DNA of 64,000 bases, taken from Clostridium aciditolerans. GTDB taxonomy: Bacteria > Bacillota > Clostridia > Clostridiales > Clostridiaceae. The notes under the pieces are model-generated. The model was not told where the DNA came from and ran no database searches. It was given only the letters and a program-made list of their open reading frames with translations. Both the position numbers and the translations under genes were made by a program. Where the stretch lies: NCBI RefSeq assembly GCF_016316925.1, contig NZ_JAEEGB010000010.1, positions 1 through 64,000 of the forward strand, in the 5' to 3' direction. Each line of letters opens with the position of its first letter. Positions within the stretch are counted from its first letter, which is position 1. This document shows positions 36,489 to 45,796 of this stretch, one piece after another.

Positions 36489-37532
36489 TTAAATTAAGAA
36501 AGAGATTGCAATTATAACATACACAGCTATCAACTGGATTCCTTCAAGCCAATTGGATTCTCCATCACTAGCTACTCTGTTTACAATAAGAACTGATACT
36601 ATAAGTGCTACCATTTCAAATTCATTGAATATTATACTCATTGGCTTAAACAGGAGGCTCACGAATACCAATACTGGTGCAACAAATAAAATTATCTGCA
36701 AACTTGATCCTACCGCTATTTCCACTGCTACATCCATTTTATTCTTAAGTGCCATTAGCACTGCAGTACTATGCTCCGCCGCATTACCTATGATAGGAAT
36801 AATAATTATACCTACAAAAAATTTACTTAACCCTAATGATTCTGTCATTGGTTCTACAGAGCTTACTAAATATTCACTTTCTAAAGCAATAACTATAGTG
36901 CACACTAGTAAAATAATTATAGACTTTAAAATGCTCCATTTTGGTTCTGATTCATCCGAATGCTCTGATCCATACAAATCTTTATGAGTATAAAAGGAAA
37001 AATAAAGACCCAATAAATATATTATAAACATCGCCAAGGCAACACCTATACTAAGCCATTCATATTTTCCTGTAAGAAGTTCCTTATTTACTGTATGAGT
37101 AAATATAGCAGGAATACTTAACCCAATAACTGCAAATAAAAGCATACTTGCGGAAACTTCTACTATACTTTTGTTAAATTTCTGGACCTTATATTTAAGT
37201 CCTCCAAAAAACATACTTGCACCTAATACTAGCAAAATATTCCCTATAACAGAACCTGCTATAGAGGCCTTTACTACATCAAAAAGACCCTCCTTCAATG
37301 CAAAGAAAGATATTATAAGCTCAGTAGCATTCCCAAAGGTTGCATTCAGGAATCCCCCTATTCTAGGTCCTGAATATATTGATATTTCCTCTGTTGCTTC
37401 TCCCATCAACCCAGCAAGGGGTATTATAGCTAAAGATGAAAATATAAAAATCCATATAGGGTCCATTTTCATAAATTCAGCTGCTATACTTATAGGTATA
37501 AAAACAAGTAAGTACTTCAAAAATTTCATCAT
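36489..37532 (-). CDS. cax: Calcium/proton exchanger, CaCA family
   Basis: An 11-segment membrane antiporter that expels Ca2+ in exchange for protons. The two alpha repeats are clear: GLMGEATEEISIYSGPRIGG and GNATELIISF in the first half; GNAAEHSTAVLMALKNKMDVAVEIAVGSS in the second. A short acidic loop lies between them. The 347 residues fit bacterial Cax/ChaA. Start ATG ATG after GAGAGGTG. Possible use is calcium movement during sporulation, which is inference. Confidence 0.9.
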   Translation of the reverse strand: MMKFLKYLLVFIPISIAAEFMKMDPIWIFIFSSLAIIPLAGLMGEATEEISIYSGPRIGGFLNATFGNATELIISFFALKEGLFDVVKASIAGSVIGNILLVLGASMFFGGLKYKVQKFNKSIVEVSASMLLFAVIGLSIPAIFTHTVNKELLTGKYEWLSIGVALAMFIIYLLGLYFSFYTHKDLYGSEHSDESEPKWSILKSIIILLVCTIVIALESEYLVSSVEPMTESLGLSKFFVGIIIIPIIGNAAEHSTAVLMALKNKMDVAVEIAVGSSLQIILFVAPVLVFVSLLFKPMSIIFNEFEMVALIVSVLIVNRVASDGESNWLEGIQLIAVYVIIAISFLI

Positions 37533-37837
37533 CTACACCTCTCAATAATTTCACCTTAAATACATATTTATTATACATAATATCATTGCATTTCTATGCA
37601 CTAAAGTCCTATTTCATATTTCCATATTTATTTTACCAAAATATTCACAGTTTACAATAAAATTAATTATAAAGTTCTATTTATTTTGTGACTTTTGAAG
37701 TTGTAAACATTTATGTATTATAGTAAAATTTTATATATGTCGACTTTTGTTTATTATATGATTATTTTCGCAGACCACAATTTATAATATCGCATTATTA
37801 ATAACGGAAACTCCTTTTCGATTCCTCAAAGGAGTAA

Positions 37838-37875
37838 ACGATTCACACAAAATCGGAGATTTTGATTCTCTGCTT
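37838..37875. repeat. Module M1 of repeat family R4, second copy
   Basis: Aligns with 3746-3783 around CGATTCRCAC.AAATCGGAGATTT. The central hairpin keeps pairing by paired changes between copies. It ends 18 bases before the NusG-II gene start. The rest of the 360-base gap upstream is AT-rich with an extra ACTCCTTT/AAAGGAGT hairpin at 37810-37833. Confidence 0.65.
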
Positions 37876-37893
37876 ATTAGAAAGGATACTAAA

Positions 37894-38277
37894 ATGAAAA
37901 AAGGAGATAAAATTGCAGCTATACTAATCGCAGGTATAATCATTTTAAGCTTTATTGGTGTTTTCGCATATAAACATTATATTAGCGGATCTAGCCGTAT
38001 AGCTATAATTGAGCAAAACGGTAAAGTAGTTAAAACTATAGATTTAAATAAGATAAAAGAAAAAAGTGAATTTACTCTCCCTTACAACAACGGTCACTTT
38101 AATAAGATAGAATTGGAGCCTGGAAAAATTCGCATTATAGATGCAGATTGCCCTGATAAAATTTGTGTCAAAACTGGTTGGATATCTGAGCCAGGGCAAA
38201 CAGCAGTATGTTTACCACATAAGTTAATGATAAGAATAGAGGGCAAAAACTCATCATATGACCAAATCTCTAGCTAA
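37894..38277 (+). CDS. NusG domain II-containing membrane-anchored protein
   Basis: 127 residues with an N-terminal membrane anchor (about 8-28) and an extracytoplasmic NusG-II-like domain. The conserved stretch GKIRIIDADCPDKICVKTGWI plus CLPHKL is typical; the cysteines could be metal- or thiol-active. Family members usually sit beside a Gx transporter gene and flavin-transfer (ApbE) genes near Rnf-type systems. The Gx gene follows by 88 bases; apbE is not in the window. Confidence 0.85.
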   Translation: MKKGDKIAAILIAGIIILSFIGVFAYKHYISGSSRIAIIEQNGKVVKTIDLNKIKEKSEFTLPYNNGHFNKIELEPGKIRIIDADCPDKICVKTGWISEPGQTAVCLPHKLMIRIEGKNSSYDQISS

Positions 38278-38364
38278 ATTTAAATTTTTTTAATGATTGT
38301 AAGTTACAAATCTAGGAATTGCCTAACAAATTAAAAATTTTTATTAAAGAATTAAGGTGTAAAC

Positions 38365-38883
38365 ATGAATAAAACAAAAAGAATGGTATTTTTAAGCTTT
38401 TTAGTGAGTATTGCTCTTGTAATCTATATAATCGAAGCTCAAATACCTGTTTTATTTCCAGGTATAAAATTTGGGCTTGCTAATATGATATCACTTGCAG
38501 CACTTATATTATTAGGATGGAAAGAAGCTCTGTTAATAATGATTTTAAGAACAACTTTAGGTTCTATATTTGGAGGGACTATGCCATCCTTTATGTTCAG
38601 TCTGGCAGGAGGATTTTTAAGTAATATCGTAATGATTATCCTCTATAAAAATTTTAAAAATTCTATGAGCATATGGACAATAAGTATATGTGGCGCTGTA
38701 TTTCATAATATAGGCCAGCTATTTGTAGCCTCAATTATCGTACAGAACTTTAGTATATATGTATATTTACCAGTGCTTCTAGTGTCAGCAGTACTTACCG
38801 GATACTTTATAGGACTTTGCACTAAATTTTTGACCACTCACTTAACTAAAATCTCTATTTTTAAAGAATTTCAGCAACAATAA
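38365..38883 (+). CDS. Gx transporter family protein
   Basis: A 172-residue membrane protein with five to six hydrophobic segments. The motifs PVLFPGIKFGLANMISLAAL, LRTTLGSIFGGTMPSFMFSLAGG and GAVFHNIGQL are those of the Gx family (also annotated as heptaprenyl diphosphate synthase component I, which it is unlikely to be). It resembles S components of ECF-type uptake systems. Paired with the NusG-II gene; a flavin or quinone-related cargo for Rnf maturation is a guess from context. Confidence 0.8.
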   Translation: MNKTKRMVFLSFLVSIALVIYIIEAQIPVLFPGIKFGLANMISLAALILLGWKEALLIMILRTTLGSIFGGTMPSFMFSLAGGFLSNIVMIILYKNFKNSMSIWTISICGAVFHNIGQLFVASIIVQNFSIYVYLPVLLVSAVLTGYFIGLCTKFLTTHLTKISIFKEFQQQ

Positions 38884-38902
38884 ATATATTACTTTAATTT
38901 AA

Positions 38903-38937
38903 AAATAACTTTGATTAATTTCAAGGTTATTTTTTAT
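38903..38937 (+). terminator. Terminator of the NusG-II / Gx gene pair
   Basis: AAATAACTTTGA pairs with TTCAAGGTTATTT around a short loop and is followed by TTTTTTA. Confidence 0.75.
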
Positions 38938-39000
38938 GTCCAATTAAATATAATTCTAAATTTTTGACTAATATTTAACTAATAAATCTTTGTAAAAATA

Positions 39001-39037
39001 AAAAACTAGATATTATTGAATAATATCTAGTTTTTTA
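39001..39037 (+). terminator. Second, orphan terminator-like hairpin
   Basis: A perfect AAAACTAGATATTATT stem with a 1-3 base loop is followed by TTTTTT, 65 bases after the previous terminator. No ORF lies between the two. It may be a backup terminator or end a short RNA. The rest of 38940-39290 is AT-rich with nothing recognised. Confidence 0.55.
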
Positions 39038-39294
39038 TAACTTTTTATTTAAAATAAAAACCTTTTACAATAAATGGAACTTATTCATAAAATACCGTAT
39101 ATATCCAGCTTTTAAGTCAATAAAATGTTGAAAAAGGAAAAACGATTTTTATATAACTGCAGCAATATTCATGGAAATTTGCTAGAGTTTTCTGATAATT
39201 CATGTTAAAATAATAACAATAGAATTGTTAAATTTATACCAATGTTATAGATATCTTATTGTAAAAATAATATTATCATAAGGAAGTGTATATT

Positions 39295-40155
39295 ATGTCA
39301 GAGTTTAAAGTTTTATCAAAGGAAACCATTACTGTGAACATTAAACCTGGTGAATCTTTATTGATTATAAACAAAAAGAAAAAACTCTCTCCTAATAGCA
39401 GAATTACCTTTGAAGGTGAAAACATCATAGATATAGCAACAAAACACGCTAAAAGAGTAGATAACTCTTTTATGTCTTTGATCAAGGTCTATTTAACCTC
39501 TCTTAATCCTATAAGAACTATAGGAAAACAGTGCCCTGAGGCTATTTCTAATTATACTGGATTGTCTATTCTAGAATCGGAGGTTAAATTAAAGGAAGCC
39601 TTAAATAAATTGTCTTGTCCCGATATCGATACCTTAATGAAAAAATTTCCTTTTAAATTAGAAGCCTATGAAAAACAGAGACTAATGTTTGCACTAGCCT
39701 TCTTAATCAAACCAAAACTTATAATTTTGGATGATACAGTTTTTAAAATGGAACCTAAAATAAAATCCTATATATTAAAAGAGCTGGGCAAACTTAGAAA
39801 AGAAAATAAGACTAGTCTAATATTTATATCAAAGAAACTTGATATTGTTAATGAAGGTATAGATATTATTGCAATTATGTATAAGGGTACTGTAGTTGAA
39901 TTTGCAAAAAAAGACTTAATTCTAACAGACCCTATTCATCCTTATACAAAACATCTTCTAAACCATAAGAGTACTTTAGATTTTACAGAAGAACAACCAG
40001 AAATTGTTGACTATGTAACAAACATTGTTACTACACCTAGAAACGACTGTTCTTTCTGCCTAAATTGTAAGAAAGCATCTTACGACTGCGTATATATGCC
40101 ACCAAGAATAAAAACCATAGGCAGAGAAAGACAGGTAATTTGTAATGACGCTTAA
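39295..40155 (+). CDS. Catalytically degenerate OppD/DppD-like ABC ATPase
   Basis: A 286-residue protein that follows the peptide-transport ABC ATPase layout but lacks the catalytic motifs. The Walker A region is GESLLIINKKKKLS (19-32) with no GxxGxGKS. The Q-loop is KVYLTSLNP (64-72) without Gln. The LSGGQ position is KLEAYEKQRL (121-130). Walker B is PKLIILDDTVF (140-150), with Asp for the catalytic Glu. The switch region is LIFISKKLD (175-183), with Lys for His. The Opp-type tail DPIHPYTKHLL (212-222) and a cysteine cluster CSFCLNC...C (252-265) are kept. The ORF is intact. Start ATG 39295 follows AGGAAGTG. No permease is nearby. Role unknown, perhaps regulatory. Confidence 0.75.
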   Translation: MSEFKVLSKETITVNIKPGESLLIINKKKKLSPNSRITFEGENIIDIATKHAKRVDNSFMSLIKVYLTSLNPIRTIGKQCPEAISNYTGLSILESEVKLKEALNKLSCPDIDTLMKKFPFKLEAYEKQRLMFALAFLIKPKLIILDDTVFKMEPKIKSYILKELGKLRKENKTSLIFISKKLDIVNEGIDIIAIMYKGTVVEFAKKDLILTDPIHPYTKHLLNHKSTLDFTEEQPEIVDYVTNIVTTPRNDCSFCLNCKKASYDCVYMPPRIKTIGRERQVICNDA

Positions 40156-40257
40156 AGGTAACTAATTCAAAAGTTTATCTATATAGGAAAAACAACTATA
40201 AAGTTAATTTATACCATAAACTAATTTGGTAATTTTTACGGAAAAAGATAAAGAATA

Positions 40258-40356
40258 AACAGTTGAAAATTGACAGTGGACAATGGACAGTTATGGATAG
40301 TTTTCTGACGTAAGGAAGAAAACTATCCTTCACTGTCAACTGTCAATTCTCAACTA
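40258..40356. repeat. Palindromic dispersed repeat, family R2, short copy
   Basis: AACAGTTGAAAATTGACAG at the left pairs with CTGTCAATTCTCAACT at the right, with an inner GGATAGTTTTC / GAAAACTATCC stem. Related to 24398-24590. It lies in the 260-base gap between the degenerate ATPase and the antiporter. Confidence 0.75.
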
Positions 40357-40417
40357 AAAATATTACCAATAAATTTTAATCTATAAGTTAACCTTGGATT
40401 TAGAAACCCTATAGAGC

Positions 40418-41695
40418 CTATTTTTCTTTCTTGTAATCATCAATATCAAGCTTTAGCACTTTTGCAAAGTACTTAGCTGTACTTGCTTGAACACCAATAG
40501 TAATAATTATAGCCATAGATGTTACTGCTGATATTATATCTGCATGTTGCACTTTCATTGATATAATCATTCCCGCTAGAGCTGCAGGTATAACACCTGT
40601 TTCTCTTGTCCACATAAGATAAGCTATTTCTCTAAAGTTCCAAGATGCTTTTCTATCAAGTATGACAGAGAAGAACACAGATACTGGTCTTGCCACAAAT
40701 ATGAAGCCAATTACTATAATTAAAGCTCCTCCAAAGTATTTAGATAGAATATCAAAGTTCATTTGGATACCTAGTAGTACGAATATCATTATTCTTAATA
40801 TAGAAATAAGTACTTCTTTAAATTTCAAGTGTAAATCATAGGATTCTTCTTCTATAGCTGAAAGTTTACATGTTTCTTTATTTCCACAAACCATACCAAT
40901 TATAAAAACTGCCATAAATCCACTGAATCCAAAACGGACTGCAGTAAAGTAAGCTAAAAGCACTGCAACTACAGCAATTTCTCCTGCATATCCCTTTAAT
41001 AAACCAAATTTACTTTCAGATACTAGTAATGTTGCTATGTATCCAATAATGCCTCCAACTAGTACACCCCCACCAGCTTCTTTTAACAAGTCAATGATGC
41101 TGTGACCTAGCGAGAAAGAACCTCCAGAAACTATGCCTATAATCGCAAAGGTTATTATTGCTCCAGCCGCATCATTAAATGCTGATTCTGATATAATTGT
41201 TTGCTTAAGCTTAGGGTTTATATTCATATTCTTAAATAATGGTACAAGCACTGATGGATCAGTAGACGCAATAACAGATCCTAAAAGTAAAGCATACATA
41301 AAATCAATATGAAGTACCTTATAAGCAAAAAATCCTGTTATAAAAGTTGATATTAGTACACCTACAGTAGACAACATTCCTACTGACAACTTAACTTCAT
41401 TTAATACTTTAAGACTAATTTCTCTACCACCATCATACAGTATATATGATGCTCCAAACACTAATATAAGTTGATTAGCCACAGGATATTGATCAAAATT
41501 TACTAAATTTAAAACAGAGGGTCCAACTATTATACCTGCCAATATAAAAAACACTACATCTGGCATATGTACCTTCTTCCCTATTTTAGCAAATATAACA
41601 CCTGAAAATATAATTAAAGCTAGCAACTTCATTAAATTTTCCGTAATTAATACCACATTTCCTTCCACTATATCACACTCCATTGCAGTTATCAT
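40418..41695 (-). CDS. Cation/proton antiporter (CPA1, NhaP-like)
   Basis: A polytopic exchanger with about 12 membrane segments for Na+ or K+ against protons. The family core ASTDPSVLVPLF and SESAFNDAAGAI is clear, and MWTRETGVIPAALAGMIIS near the C terminus fits NhaP2-type proteins. It has 425 residues in the longest reading. The first ATG (41695) lies directly on AGGA, so a GTG at about 41668 or 41656 with better-spaced GGAG or GGAAGG could be the true start. Would use the gradients set by Rnf and pyrophosphatase. Confidence 0.88.
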   Translation of the reverse strand: MITAMECDIVEGNVVLITENLMKLLALIIFSGVIFAKIGKKVHMPDVVFFILAGIIVGPSVLNLVNFDQYPVANQLILVFGASYILYDGGREISLKVLNEVKLSVGMLSTVGVLISTFITGFFAYKVLHIDFMYALLLGSVIASTDPSVLVPLFKNMNINPKLKQTIISESAFNDAAGAIITFAIIGIVSGGSFSLGHSIIDLLKEAGGGVLVGGIIGYIATLLVSESKFGLLKGYAGEIAVVAVLLAYFTAVRFGFSGFMAVFIIGMVCGNKETCKLSAIEEESYDLHLKFKEVLISILRIMIFVLLGIQMNFDILSKYFGGALIIVIGFIFVARPVSVFFSVILDRKASWNFREIAYLMWTRETGVIPAALAGMIISMKVQHADIISAVTSMAIIITIGVQASTAKYFAKVLKLDIDDYKKEK

Positions 41696-41932
41696 TCCTA
41701 TGAGTTGTCATCATATTCGCTATAACCTAACTTTACATAAATGTTTATCTTTCATCCAGTTTAGTTTAATTTTAGCATTACTACTGCCTGTTTAAAATAC
41801 ATTATATCATAGCACCTTCTCTTTTGTAACCATAGATTAAAGGCATAAAGAGTAATATATGCTGGTATATAGTTAATAACTATATATCAATTCTTCTACA
41901 GATATTATTAACATATATTTAGTTTTCTAGAA

Positions 41933-41989
41933 TAAAAAAAATTTACTAATACACAAACTCATAATTGCAAATTTGCGTATTAGTAAATA
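41933..41989 (-). terminator. Terminator of the rnf operon
   Basis: On the minus strand a long ATTTACTAATACGCAAA / TTTGTGTATTAGTAAAT stem is followed by a run of eight T, about 65 bases after rnfB. The remaining DNA up to the antiporter gene is AT-rich without a recognised feature. Confidence 0.85.
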
Positions 41990-42053
41990 ATACATGTAAT
42001 AATATTTAATATATTTCTAATATATCTTTCTCTTTTACTATTTAATACTTAAA

Positions 42054-42950
42054 TTATTTGTCACACTTGTTACATTCACCACAGCTATCGCAGCCTGAAG
42101 AATTCGCTGCAACTTCCTGCTTACTTGCTATTATAGCTGCTGCTCCTACTCTTTCTTGTATAGCTTTTGTCGGACACTTAGCTATACATGTAGGCTCAGT
42201 ACACTTCTCATAGCATATATGAGAATCAACTACTGCTAAATTATTTTCGATTTTGATTGCACCATGTGGACAGTTTTTGCCGCATATTCCACATCCTAAA
42301 CAAGATACTGTACAAACCTTACGAGCCTGTGCTCCCTTATCTTTTGAGTTACAGTTTATATTTACATGTGCTCCAGCAGGCACCATATCTATAACTTTTT
42401 TAGGACAAATAGTTTCACATTTTCCACAACCTGTACACTTATTTAAGTTAACTATTGGTAGACCATTTTCTCCCATTGATAGAGCATCAAATGGACATGC
42501 TTTTGCACAGTTTCCAAACCCAAGACATCCATATTGACATCCCTTTTGTCCGCCTTGCATTAAACTTGCTGCAAAGCAATCTTGTATACCTTCGTAGTTA
42601 TATACTTTAGCTGCTTTATCTACTGATCCTGCACATTTTACATGAGCAACTCTTGGCTCCATTTCTGGAGCAGACTTACCTGTTAACTCTCCTACTATTT
42701 TCGCTATTCGCGCTTTACCAGGAGCACAAAGGTTAGGAGGTACATCTGGATTTAAAACCACCGCTTCAGCATAAGCCAAACAACCAGCATACCCACAGGC
42801 ACCACATTGTCCCTTTGGAAGAGCATCTTCAACTATATGAATAAGTGGATTTACCTCAACGGCAAACTTTTTATTAGCATATGCTAAAACTAAACCAAAT
42901 ACTAAACCCACAAGAGTCATTACTATTAAAACCATTATCGCAGTATTCAT
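42054..42950 (-). CDS. rnfB: Rnf complex iron-sulfur subunit RnfB
   Basis: Electron-entry subunit of the ferredoxin:NAD+ oxidoreductase. One N-terminal membrane segment is followed by a Fe-S domain with CGACGYAGCLAYAEAV, then several [4Fe-4S] ferredoxin-like motifs: CGYGCLGFGNCAKACP-type near 138-150, CTGCGKCETICP, CLGCGICGKNCP and CTEPTCIAKCP. A short extra CDSCGECNKC tail ends the protein and may hold another cluster. The 298 residues match clostridial RnfB. Last gene of the rnfCDGEAB order. Confidence 0.95.
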   Translation of the reverse strand: MNTAIMVLIVMTLVGLVFGLVLAYANKKFAVEVNPLIHIVEDALPKGQCGACGYAGCLAYAEAVVLNPDVPPNLCAPGKARIAKIVGELTGKSAPEMEPRVAHVKCAGSVDKAAKVYNYEGIQDCFAASLMQGGQKGCQYGCLGFGNCAKACPFDALSMGENGLPIVNLNKCTGCGKCETICPKKVIDMVPAGAHVNINCNSKDKGAQARKVCTVSCLGCGICGKNCPHGAIKIENNLAVVDSHICYEKCTEPTCIAKCPTKAIQERVGAAAIIASKQEVAANSSGCDSCGECNKCDK

Positions 42951-42968
42951 TTATTCCTCAGCTCCTTT

Positions 42969-43550
42969 CTACAAACTGATCATTCCGGAAAAACCAAGGA
43001 AGGATAAAGCTAGCATTCCTGCTAAGATAAATGCAATGCCAAGACCCTCTAGTGGTTTAGGTACATCCGCTAATCTTAATTTTTCTCTTAAACTTGCCAT
43101 AAGAATAATTGCTAGGGCAAAACCCATACCTGATCCAATCGCATGAACCACACTCTTACCAAAGGAGAAACCTGAATCAGCATTTAAAAGAGGTACTCCA
43201 AGTACAACACAGTTTGTAGCAATTAATAGTAGGTATATACCCCACATATTATATAGCGCAGGCGCTTGCTTTTTAATAATCATTTCAAGCAGCTGAACGA
43301 AACTTGCAATTAGAAGTACAAATACACACGTTGTTAAGAATGTCAATTTATATGGAACCAATACAAAATGATGCACTAACCATGCTAAGGCTGAACTCAT
43401 AGTCATAACGGAGGTAACAGCCATACCCATACCAACGGAAGCATTAAGATTTTTAGAAACACCAAAGAATATACATAATCCTAAGAATCTAGTTAAAACG
43501 AAGTTATTTACAACTACCGCACTTATAAACAACATTAAATATTCTCTCAT
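42969..43550 (-). CDS. rnfA: Rnf complex membrane subunit RnfA
   Basis: A 193-residue protein with six membrane segments, homologous to RnfE and NqrE. The pair RnfA/RnfE forms the membrane core that holds an Fe-S centre between cysteines in NNFVLTRFLGLCIFFGV and in NCVVLGVPLLN. Its ATG overlaps the rnfE stop as TAATG. Confidence 0.95.
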   Translation of the reverse strand: MREYLMLFISAVVVNNFVLTRFLGLCIFFGVSKNLNASVGMGMAVTSVMTMSSALAWLVHHFVLVPYKLTFLTTCVFVLLIASFVQLLEMIIKKQAPALYNMWGIYLLLIATNCVVLGVPLLNADSGFSFGKSVVHAIGSGMGFALAIILMASLREKLRLADVPKPLEGLGIAFILAGMLALSFLGFSGMISL

Positions 43551-44173
43551 TATGCTTCACCCCTTTCAGCTGCAAGTTTAGCTTGACGCTCTAAAAGCAT
43601 TTTGAAACCAGCAACTAAATAACCAATTAGTATAAACGCTCCTGCTGGTAGTATCATTATAAGTGCAGGATTATACCATGATCCAAGCACTTGGAAACCA
43701 AATATAGATCCAGCTCCAAATAATTCACGAATTATACCTATTACTGTCATAGCAAGCGCAAAACCGCATCCCATTCCTAAACCATCGAAGAATGAAGGAA
43801 CTACTGGGTTCTTTGATGCAAACACTTCTGCACGAGCAAGAATTATAGCAAAAACAACTATTAATGCTAAATATATACCTAATTCTTTGTAAGCTGCTGG
43901 AAAGTACGCTTGTAATAACAACTGTACTAATGTAACTATAGTTGCTATTGATGTAATATACACCGGTACACGAACTTTAGGATTTACAACCTTTCTAGTT
44001 ATGGATACTACGGTATTATTAAGAGTTATAACAAACATAACTGATAAACCCATTGTTAAAGCATTTTTTGCCGTACTAGTTGTTGCAAGTGCAGGACAAA
44101 GACTAAGAGCTAGGACAAAAATGGGATTTTCAACAATTATGCCCTTTTTAAATATATTCCATAATTCTTTCAT
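43550..44173 (-). CDS. rnfE: Rnf complex membrane subunit RnfE
   Basis: A 207-residue, six-segment membrane subunit, partner of RnfA. The segment NPIFVLALSLCPALATTSTAKNA holds the conserved cysteine, and FDGLGMGCGFALAMT is typical. Good AGGAGG ribosome site 10 bases upstream. Stop overlaps the rnfA start. Confidence 0.95.
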   Translation of the reverse strand: MKELWNIFKKGIIVENPIFVLALSLCPALATTSTAKNALTMGLSVMFVITLNNTVVSITRKVVNPKVRVPVYITSIATIVTLVQLLLQAYFPAAYKELGIYLALIVVFAIILARAEVFASKNPVVPSFFDGLGMGCGFALAMTVIGIIRELFGAGSIFGFQVLGSWYNPALIMILPAGAFILIGYLVAGFKMLLERQAKLAAERGEA

Positions 44174-44175
44174 TC

Positions 44176-44739
44176 TTATTTACCTCCTGCATACTTAGTA
44201 ACTTCTTCTACGGCTTCCTTAACACCCTTAGTTACTGCTCTTGAAGAGATTGTAGCTCCGGTCATAGCCTGGATATTTTTCTTGTTTGAAGGATCTTTTG
44301 TAACCTCTAGATCTTCAGCACCTTTGTTTTTAAACATACCTCTAAAAGAATCCTTTTGAGCATTGTCTCCAAGTCCTGGAGTTTCATTATGAGCTAGTAT
44401 AGTAAAATCAATTACTTTTCCTTCTGGAGTAACAGCTACAAGCATTTTTATTGGTCCACCGAAACCTTTGCTTTCTGAAGGCACTACATAAGCAATAGTT
44501 TTTCCGCCCTTTTGTGCTTCAAACCATTCTTTCTTACCTTCTATTTCCTTAAATTTATCCGCATCTTTAACTAACCCTTGCATTGATTTATTTTTCATCT
44601 CAACGGCTTTTTTCTCTGCAACTGGATTGGTAACAAAGTAAGTTCCAGCAATTATTGCTCCTGATATAAAACAAGCTGCAGTTAAATTCATAGCTATTTG
44701 AAAAATACTATAGTGCTTTTCTGTATGTTCTGCTGACAT
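44176..44739 (-). CDS. rnfG: Rnf complex flavoprotein subunit RnfG
   Basis: A membrane-anchored subunit carrying covalently bound FMN. An N-terminal anchor (about 18-38) is followed by an FMN-binding domain whose flavinylation motif is MTGATISSRAVTKGV, with the FMN on the threonine after TGA. The ATG at 44739 follows AGGAGG by 9 bases; a TTG at 44745 is too close. The rnfD stop lies inside the same ribosome site. Confidence 0.95.
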   Translation of the reverse strand: MSAEHTEKHYSIFQIAMNLTAACFISGAIIAGTYFVTNPVAEKKAVEMKNKSMQGLVKDADKFKEIEGKKEWFEAQKGGKTIAYVVPSESKGFGGPIKMLVAVTPEGKVIDFTILAHNETPGLGDNAQKDSFRGMFKNKGAEDLEVTKDPSNKKNIQAMTGATISSRAVTKGVKEAVEEVTKYAGGK

Positions 44740-44745
44740 TTCCAA

Positions 44746-45783
44746 CTACCTCCTTGCTCCAAATTTAACTGGTTGACAGAAACGATCAATTAATGGTGTA
44801 AGAGTATTCATTAATAGTATTGAATAACAAACACCTTCTGGGTAACCGCCTGTCAATCTAATTAATGTAGTAAGCGCTCCGGCACCTACAGCAAATACAA
44901 TCTGACCTTTTACTGTAATTGGAATGGTAACCATATCTGTCGCCATAAAGAACGCTCCTATGATTAGTCCTCCAGCCATCATATGGAATATTGGATCTCC
45001 TGTAAACATACCAGCTGGTCCAAATACCCAAGTTAAAATTCCTACTGTACCGATCATAAAAACAGGTACGTGCCAGTTTATATATTTCTTATAAATTAAG
45101 TAAGCTCCTCCTAGAATAAGTAATATAGTAGAAGTTTCTCCTATACTACCATTACGAGTACCAATAAATAATGCCTTGTACATGTTTGGTGTACCACCAA
45201 AAGTTTCAACAAGTTTTTGATAACCTTGTAATTTTAAAATCCCTAAAGGTGTTGCTGATGATACTGTATCAACAGCAGTATGCATCTTTGTCCATGTTGT
45301 CATAGCTACTGGGTAGGAAACCATTATCGCAGCTCTCCCTATATGAGCTGGATTAAATATGTTATAACCTAATCCACCCATTGAATGTTTAGCTACAACG
45401 ATTGCAATAAATGATCCAAAAATTGTCATATACCAAGGTAATGCTGGTGGTAAACACATAGCCATTAATAAACCAGTTAAACATGCACTTCCGTCGCTTA
45501 TAGTTATAGGCTTGTTTCTAAATTTTTGTACCATGTATTCAAAAGCCACCGCAGATAGAATTCCTATTAATAATGTTTTTAATGCTGGAATACCAAAATT
45601 ATATATTCCAAACAGAGCTGCTGGAGCTGCTGCCAAGTTAACCTTCCACATTATATTTGATACTGACTCTTCTGAGCGAATATGTGGTGAACATGAAACG
45701 GTGAAAAGATTTCCTTTTGTTTCAGCTTCTTTTTCTTTTAATTTTGTATCTAAATTCTTATCTTTTATTACTTCAGCACTCAT
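44746..45783 (-). CDS. rnfD: Rnf complex membrane flavoprotein subunit RnfD
   Basis: A 345-residue membrane subunit with about nine segments and a covalent FMN, attached at the threonine in DTVSSATPLGIL. Landmarks are SDGSACLTGLLMAMCLPP, GGLGYNIFNPAHIGRA and MATDMVTIP. It follows rnfC by 13 bases and has an AGGAGGTG ribosome site. Likely forms part of the ion path. Confidence 0.95.
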   Translation of the reverse strand: MSAEVIKDKNLDTKLKEKEAETKGNLFTVSCSPHIRSEESVSNIMWKVNLAAAPAALFGIYNFGIPALKTLLIGILSAVAFEYMVQKFRNKPITISDGSACLTGLLMAMCLPPALPWYMTIFGSFIAIVVAKHSMGGLGYNIFNPAHIGRAAIMVSYPVAMTTWTKMHTAVDTVSSATPLGILKLQGYQKLVETFGGTPNMYKALFIGTRNGSIGETSTILLILGGAYLIYKKYINWHVPVFMIGTVGILTWVFGPAGMFTGDPIFHMMAGGLIIGAFFMATDMVTIPITVKGQIVFAVGAGALTTLIRLTGGYPEGVCYSILLMNTLTPLIDRFCQPVKFGARR

Positions 45784-45796
45784 TAATATTCACCTC

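Noticed and set aside
38365-38883. Heptaprenyl diphosphate synthase component I
   Set aside because: A common transferred label for Gx proteins; the sequence is a pure membrane protein without prenyl-synthase motifs.
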